NCBI GenBank assembly: GCA_036937835.1
Contig: CM072875.1
Location: 16,399,501 to 16,463,500, forward strand
Origin: Pampus argenteus
Lineage: Eukaryota; Chordata; Actinopteri; Scombriformes; Stromateidae
DNA: 64,000 nucleotides
Reading direction: 5' to 3'
Part shown: piece after piece, positions 56,888-64,000 of the stretch
Layout of the letters: the number at the start of each line of letters is the position of its first letter
Position numbering within the stretch: the first letter of the stretch is position 1
Program-made: the position numbers and the translations under genes
The notes under the pieces: model-generated
Told to the model about the DNA's origin: nothing
Databases searched by the model: none
What the model saw: only the letters and a program-made list of their open reading frames with translations

Positions 56888-57496
56888 GTGAGTGATTCAA
56901 ACGAGTTTTTAAATCCGTTTTTCACCACCAGATACAATAACATTTCACAATATATACCATTTGTCTCCTTGTGTTGTCGTAAATGTGGTGACGCGTGTCG
57001 CGGTTATCTCTTGACAAGGTAACAGAAAGTTATTAGCAGAGGGCTAACTTGGCTTAGCATCCTTCGCTAACGCGTAGCTAGTGGTGCACTAGCTACGCTG
57101 TTAACGGTTTATATTGTCAGTTTGAAACGTACACACTTTTTGTTTAGGTGTATTCACCATGTAGTTCAATGACATGTGTGTCGTATTGTGATGTTTTATC
57201 TCAGTTTGTGAATAGACTTGTCATGTCATCTTGACATTGCGTTAAGCTAGTTAGTTAGTTAGCTAGCATGACCTGCTGCTAGCTGCTTCATGTTAGCTAC
57301 ATACATGCAACAAACATCAGACACAATCTTCAGGGGTTAAATGTAAGGTTAATATTTATGCTACATGTTGAAATATTTATATTATTAACGGAAAATTATT
57401 TGTACTTCTAACGTTTCCTTCTGGTAACAGCCAACCAACGTAGTTAACTGTTACATCATACAACATTAAGTGTTGTTGGCTATTAGTTAATGATGC

Positions 57497-58301
57497 AAAG
57501 TAACTAAATGCATTTACTCAATTACTGTGCATAAGTATAATTTTGAGGTACTTTTACCTTATTTGAATACTTTCATTTTATGCTGCTTTATACTTCTACT
57601 CCACATCATTTCAGAGGGAGTTATTATACTGTGTACTCCACTACATTTATTTGACAGCTTTTCTGATGAAGATTTGACCCAATGGATAATATAACAAGCT
57701 TTTAAAGTACAACACAGTGTTAAAGATTAAACCAGTGGTTTCCAAATTATTACAAAAAACAGCATGTAATCAGGGTCACAGTTCAGATGTCTGAGTTGTT
57801 AACAGCTCCAGCAAATAATGATTTTTTTTTCCCCTCTAAATTTCTCACACAGCTTAATTTCAAAAAACAGATTAGTGTCTTGTTATTTTTTTTTACTCTC
57901 CCATTAATCATCTCATGACCCATCATATTTATCTGGTGACCCTTTGGAAGGGCCTGACCCCTAGGTTGGGAACCACTAGACTAAACTAGCTAACTATATC
58001 TAGTAGTATATTTAAGTAGTTGAATCTTGCTCCACCTCCAGCAGCTACAACAGTAACATGGTGCTTTAACACTGATGCTTCAGCATTAATAATCTAATGA
58101 CATCTTAAATAATGAATATATCAGTTAGAGGGAACAAACAAGTGCTTTTGTTTAAAGCACATTTTGCTACTAATACTTAATGTACTTTTACTTAAGTAGA
58201 ATTTATCATCCAGGACTTGTACAGGAACTTGTAATGGAGTATTTTTACATTGCTGTGTTGGTACTTTTACTTAAGTAAAGGATCTAAATACTTCTTCCAC
58301 A
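57497..58301. mobile_element. fish interspersed repeat rich in ACTTAAGTA words
   Basis: The left part (taactaaatgcatttactca, ttttgaggtac, tatacttctactcca, cactacatttatttgacag) and the right part (ggagtatttttacattg, ggtacttttacttaagta, aatacttcttccac) match an interspersed repeat I recall as abundant in spiny-rayed fish genomes. It sits in the 5' intron of atp6v1h. Diverged fragments of the same family lie at about 15335-15450 and 22130-22330. It is split by a nested hAT element at 57733-57978. Boundaries are approximate; superfamily not determined. Confidence 0.6.
57733..57978. mobile_element. hAT-type MITE nested in the larger repeat
   Basis: A 246-bp element. The left end CAGTGGTTTCCAAATT and the inverted right end TAGTGGTTCCCAACCT are alike, resembling the CAGTGGTTCTCAA ends of Charlie-type hAT elements. 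It is flanked by near-identical 8-bp sequences gattaaac (57725-57732) and gactaaac (57979-57986), one mismatch. No coding capacity. Nesting shows it inserted after the host repeat. Confidence 0.7.
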
Positions 58302-58424
58302 ACTCGTGCACACAAGCTACACTGTTACATGTGTCTGTGTCAATGTGCTGTTGTTGATTTCTGTGTTTCTTTCCAGGTTGTGTTGGATTTCTACCCTTAC
58401 AATAACTAGCCAGAATATAACAGG

Positions 58425-61400
58425 ATGGATATCCGCGGGGCTGTGGACGCTGCAGTCCCCACCAACATCATTGCTGCAAAGGCAGCTGAGGTTCGGGCCA
58501 ATCAGGTCAACTGGCAGTCGTACCTGCAGTGAGTACAAATCATAACCGTAATAGTATTTCCTCTTCTCCTGCAATGTTCCGCAGCATGGTGTTATTGTGA
58601 CATTGTATTATTTCTTCAGTTTCTTCTTTTTAGAGAAAAAAAAAGAGCTCTCATTCAATCACAAAGTTTGTTGTGCTAATCTAAATACAGCTCTTCACTA
58701 GTTCTGCATAGTGAGTCACTGTCTTGAGTGATGCTTCCTCTTTTTTGGGCAGTTTCAGTTCCAAATCAGAAACCATTGCTTTTGTTTGATGACTTGACTC
58801 TTTGTTTCCATAAGTAGATGTACTGTATGTTCTGACTATCGGTACCCGGCTCTATAGATCATCCATGCTGTGTTTTCAGTGGAACATGTGGTATCTCCAG
58901 GCTAACTGCCATTATTGTGCAAGTTGCAATTAGAAGCAGGATGTTAGCGACAAAGGCTCAGCCCAATCCTCCAATGTGAACATCAGCAGTATATTTATAT
59001 GCTGTATGTCTTGCTTCAGTATTAAAGGAAATGTTTTGAATTCTTCATTATTGACCTGCTGTGGGTATATTACAAAGTCATACGTTTAAAATGAATTGCT
59101 ACAAATGATACATACATATGCTGTGGTAGCATTTTGCTTAAATTATAATGTCTTGATCAATTTTCCTCTAGGAGTCAGATGATCTCTACAGAGGACTGTG
59201 AGTTCATCAAGAAGTTTGAGGTGGCCAACTCTGAGGATAAACAGGCCATTCTGACCAATGAAGGACATCAGGTATTCAGTCCTTAATGTTAAATTGTTGT
59301 GTTGTGTTTACTTGTGTTCTCAGCTGCATGTGACAACAAGCAGACAAATATACACTTTTTAGGGCCCTTTGTTACTAATAACGGCATTACACCTAAAACA
59401 CAACAGCGCAGGTGCCTAAAGGTGCTCATGTACAGAATGTGCCTTGAAATATCAAGCTAATTACAGTTTACCATGTGAGCAGTGAGACAGAGAGGAAGCT
59501 GTTGCTCTCGTTTTAGTGTTCAGAGTTTTACTTGTCTTTGTGTACATCCACGTGTTACCTGGAATACATTCCCCAGCACAGCATAGCCACTTGTGTTGTT
59601 TTTCTGTAATGTCGTTGTTGGTCTCGTTCCTATACTCTTCACTACAGAGACCATAGTGCTGCAGTTTTCTGATATTAATTAGTCTTTGGATTGGTTTCAA
59701 ATTCTTGAATTTGTCAGGAGATACAAGGACACTGTGTTTTTCTGAGCATGTATATATTTTTTGTTTTGTCACTCACAGTGTGCAAAGACCTTTCTGAACC
59801 TGATGGCTCACATCTCCAAGGAGCAGACAGTCCAGTACATCCTGACTCTGATTGATGACACCCTGCAGGTATACAGACAGACTGCACACACTCTTTTTAA
59901 AACAGTTATTTTGTGCTCTTTGTTGTTAAACCAGTTAAGACCTCATGGCTGATTTAAATAATTATTTGGTAATAATTATTTGGCAGTCACTTTCATATCC
60001 TTTTATAAGGTATTTTCTTTCTATAAGACACGTAACTTTTAATTCATATGTCACTCAGGAGAACCATCAAAGGGTGAGCATCTTTTTCGACTATGCAAAA
60101 AAGACAAAGAATACTGCCTGGTCTTACTTCCTTCCCATGCTGAATCGTCAGGACCTCTTTACCGTCCATATGGTGAGTTATTCAGAGCACGCTAAAATGC
60201 AATGTTAGACTAGGTACATGTAAAACCTTGAAAAATACCAGAACCCAGCCAATCTTTTACTGTTGAGGAATAAAAAAAAAATGTTAACATTTAAAATTCA
60301 AGTGCATAATAGGTTTTGACCTTAATAAGGAAGCAACTGTCATCCTTGCTTAAAATTCTGGCACTGTTTGGGATGTTTTTGTAGCTGACATGCGTTAATT
60401 TAGCATAATTTATGGAACTTCATAGTGTACTGAACATCATACTTATATTTAATAAAAAAAGATAAAATGCATTTCTCACAGCTACTGTATGAATCTTCTA
60501 CAGATGTGAAACTGCCTCTAATTATAACAAGCCATCAATAATTCTCTTTGCACTTTTTCCTCAAACAGGCAATTAATGTAATGATTTACACCTGCCACCC
60601 TTCACAAACAAAGGATGACCACCCAATGATAGTCTGGGTTCAATGATAGGACACTCACAGCTTAATTAATAATACCAGCCAGAAGGTGTCCAGCAGGTGG
60701 GCAAAGTGTGGCCACCGGTCTATGAGGAGACAGCACTGTAACTCAATCCAGCTGTCATGCTGACTCTTGCTTTTTAAATTACAGCCTCGATTTTTCAACA
60801 CATCCTCTCCTGGCAAGGAGCAAATTGGAGAACAGATTCTGTTCATCACCGAGCACAGGGGCCACTTTACGAGCTGAAATTGGTTATGAGATAGTTTATG
60901 TGCTCCCCTTTCTTTATTTCTCTCTCTCTCTTCCTGGAATTTAGATTAAAGACAATGTAATGCATCACAGAAGACCTGATCATAAAGCCACAACTACTAA
61001 AGTTATAATTTTTTAGTACTCTTTCTCAAAACAGCAAAGAGAAATCACTGCATTATGCAAACAAAATAGTTCAGTCTCTTTATTATTGCTCAAAATATAC
61101 TGAATGTATATTTTACACATTTTTAGACTTTTAAATAAATGCTGAATAATTCTACACCACCAGTATAATAACATAAGTACTAAATATTAAACTGTGGTCT
61201 CAATGCGGTTTATTGTGGCCCAAATTTCTACTCCTGGCAGACTGTTGATGTGCCACAAATGTCCTCCTTTTTATATTAGGCGGCAAGGATCATCGCCAAG
61301 CTGGCTGCCTGGGGCCGTGATCTGATGGAGGGAAGTGATCTTAACTACTACTTCAACTGGATAAAAAGCCAACTCAGTTCACAGGTACATGAATCTGAAT

Positions 61401-63499
61401 GTCATTTCATTTTATTTGTGAAAAGGGCTTTCCAAAGAATCGCAGCAAAAAAAAGGCAGTTAATTAGTTTTCGTGTGCATTATTAATCATTAATCCTATG
61501 TAACCTGTTCCATACATTGTCATGTTACAGTGCCTTATCTATAATAAATGTCATGTTCCATCTGTTTTTATTTGATTAACAACATACCTCTATGGTACAG
61601 TGCATTTAATAAGGTGATATGGATACCAAAATCATGAGTTTGTTCTCGAGTAGGTCAGTAATATGCACAATAAATATAAATCCATTTTTAACAAGTAAGG
61701 AGATCATGTTTGTTGTCCAATTCATTAGGATTCATCAACTTATGTAATTAGTTTAGAAACTGATAAACATTTTAGTTTCTTCTTTTAATTAATGACATGG
61801 CTTATTAATTTCTTTCTGGACCATTAGCAGCTTCTTTAACTTCTTTCTCACATGGTTTAATTTATTCCCTTTTTCAAAGAGTCTAATTGTCTAATCTCTG
61901 TCTCTATTAATTTTCCCTTGATTAAATTCTATTATCTGGGCTCATGGTGTGATACCTTGTGTGAGTTGATATAATATATTTATTCATACTGAGTTTGATC
62001 AGCCTTGAGATGGTCTGATTCAGCTTCATTGTAGGTGCTGGCTTTGCCTTGGAAGATGTATACACCAAAGAGTGGGCTGAATATTGATTTCCAGTTTCTC
62101 TTATGCGTCTCCTTTGTCCACCAGTATTTTTTCTATTGTGTTATAGCCAGTTCTGCTCAAAGCATGATTTTATCAGTGTTCATAAAATGAGTTCATGAGA
62201 AGCAATTGCTTTGTGAAATTACGCTCAATAATCATGTCTCTCCTCAGCAGCCAATCAACAAATCAGTGATGATCTGCTGTAACTGAATTGCACTTGTGGT
62301 CTGGTTTACAGCACATTCTGTGTAGTTTCGGCGTCACTGTAACTCAGCCATGCGATGCAATATCAAAATTTTTGCACCTATTTCTTTTGTTTATCTCTTA
62401 TTAGAACCTACATGGTACAGGTCCAGAAACAGGCTCAGGAGCAGGAACTATTTCTCCCAGTGAAGTGAGTATGAGTGAAGTGCATCTGCAATCAGCCTGG
62501 CGCTTCCAAAAAAAAAAATGTCAGGGTTTGTGCAAGCTGGCATCTGTCAGGTGTCACTGGACTGTCACATCTTTTCTTTCCCCTCTCCCATCCTGTTCTT
62601 GCATTGCAGTTTTTCATTAATAACTAACTCAGATTGCTGATGACCTGAAAACTCTAAAAACACATATTAGTGACATCCAGCAGGGATTCTCCATTCAGAC
62701 AGCATGGTGTTTGCTGCCACTGGTTGGTTTTAACTGTACAAAATTGCATGTTGTAAGACACTTTTCATTAATGCTCAAAGTGCATGACAAACATAGTCTT
62801 CCTGTACATTAGGATAATTGGGGGAAATTGGAATAGCATTTGCACAGCAATTATATCACGTACTATTCAAGCTTAAATACTCAGAAGTGTGCTCAGAAAT
62901 CTGTTGCCACGGGCGCTATCTAATAACTGAACACCATCTTTTCCTCTGCATTTCCAACCAGGTAACCTCCACTCCTCCACTCTTCTGTCTTCACTGCTGC
63001 CTGCTCTTCTTGCTGGACGTCTTTGCTTCTATTCAACTCCTTTAATTAACAGATTAATGTGATCTATTTTCCCCTCTCAGCTTCCTCCTCTCTAATCTCA
63101 ATTTGCATTATTCTGCTCAGGTGTGATGGGAGACTTTCCCCTGCTGTTGCTCTGTTTTGTACTACTCAAGTCTGTGATCTAGCATGTGTTGACGTATTCT
63201 TACTATAGACTGCATGTGCAATGCCTCAGGTTTGATAGGTGATGGTAATGCAAGTTTTGGACTGGTCTTCTTCTATGTGCTGTCTCTGCTTGTCAACTAC
63301 TCCGTGTTTCTAAACTGCACTAATTGTGCTTGCTTTCCTGATTACCTAGCTAAGGCTCACGTTCCTGTGTGAGTGAATGTTTGCCTGTTTGTCCTTTACA
63401 GAGCTCTCAGTATGTCCAGTGTGTGGCCGGGTGCCTTCAGCTGATGCTGAGGGTCAATGAGTATAGGTTTGCCTGGGTGGAGGCTGATGGAGTTAACTG
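58425..63499 (+). CDS. atp6v1h: V-type proton ATPase subunit H, 5' part (runs off window)
   Basis: Coding exons seen: 58425-58528, 59172-59271, 59779-59868, 60059-60172, 61280-61384, 62405-62464, 63402-63499 (ends phase 2, gene continues past the window). The first exon begins at 58377 in the 5' UTR; the ATG has A at -3 and an in-frame stop 6 codons upstream, which fixes the start. About 223 of roughly 480 residues are present, beginning MDIRGAVDAAVPTNIIAAKA and reaching CVAGCLQLMLRVNEY and WVEADGVN. Subunit H is a HEAT-repeat-like regulator of the V1 sector that couples ATP hydrolysis to proton pumping and silences free V1; it acts in lysosome, endosome and vesicle acidification. Human starts three residues earlier (MTK). 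The 60-bp exon 62405-62464 (20 residues) corresponds to the segment that is alternatively spliced in human. Confidence 0.95.
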
Positions 63500-64000
63500 G
63501 TAAGTAATAATTTCTTTAAATAATCAGGGATCCCACAGTTTAGAAAAATCCTTTAAAATGAATTTTGTCCAGATCCTAAATAATTTGGCAAGTGAACAAT
63601 CACACATGCATGATTCCATCTGTCTATAGTTTATAGTTTATCAAAGTTGCTGTGGTTTATGATATCCTTATTCTGTCAGATTAAGATTATTCTGGTCAAA
63701 TTAAAAATGCTCAATGTATTTATGGTATATTATGTTGAAAACATGGTAAGCATAATGATCCTGTACATATGCAAGGCAACTGTATAAAGTGTCAGATCTA
63801 GCTAAAGCTATTGACAAAAGACCTTATATACCTACTCAAAGGGTCCAGTACGATGACCCGACACATACCGTACATTTCTTGTGTACTTTGTGGAAGCTTG
63901 ACAACATAAATTTAATTTACCAAATCTTTAAAGCCACAATTTCAGTGAATGATACATGCTTTATATGTTTTACATTCACTGTGTATTTGGAAAATTGTAC

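Noticed and set aside
59461..59772. 103-residue minus-strand open frame in an atp6v1h intron
   Set aside because: Lies between two solid plus-strand exons, no domain or splice signals, ordinary AT-rich intron composition.

Overview
The window is vertebrate nuclear DNA, almost certainly from a ray-finned (teleost, probably percomorph) fish. It is AT-rich, has GT-AG split genes, CA/TA/ATT microsatellites and short non-autonomous DNA transposons typical of fish genomes. I recognise five protein-coding genes and rebuilt their exons by hand: vim (vimentin, minus strand, 16.2-20.9 kb), rp1 (doublecortin-domain photoreceptor axoneme protein, minus, 25.5-34.0 kb), tcea1 (TFIIS elongation factor, plus, 37.7-43.3 kb), rgs20 (cysteine-string RGS protein, minus, 47.4-49.0 kb, with a candidate extra exon at 55.2-55.5 kb) and the 5' half of atp6v1h (V-ATPase subunit H, plus, 58.4 kb to beyond the window).

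Layout: 1-16 kb is gene-poor. It holds two short, GC-richer blocks on the minus strand that look like first coding exons with strong ATG contexts and good splice donors (3772-3853 and 14319-14577). I cannot name their gene. Both donors leave one extra G (phase 1), so they could be alternative first exons of one gene that continues past the left edge. From 16 to 35 kb are vim and rp1, both on minus. From 37 to 64 kb are tcea1 (+), rgs20 (-) and atp6v1h (+). From general knowledge, rp1/tcea1/rgs20/atp6v1h keep the order and relative orientation they have on human 8q11-q12, but LYPLA1, MRPL15 and SOX17 are missing from between tcea1 and rp1, and vim (human chromosome 10) is a new neighbour.

The genes are not one pathway. 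Vimentin is a cytoskeletal filament protein, RP1 organises photoreceptor outer segments, TFIIS rescues stalled RNA polymerase II, RGS20 switches off Gi/Gz signalling, and subunit H couples the V-ATPase motor. The points most worth a second look are: an AT-AC (U12-type) intron in tcea1 that GT-AG gene finders will miss; a 1.6-kb glutamate-coding purine tract with higher-order tandem repeats in rp1; an rp1 reading frame ending exactly in a CaaX-like CPIL; the two orphan first exons; a possible upstream coding exon of rgs20; and several cleanly bounded MITEs, two with 8-bp target-site duplications. I found no CRISPR array, tRNA or rRNA gene and nothing suggesting a bacterial-type system.
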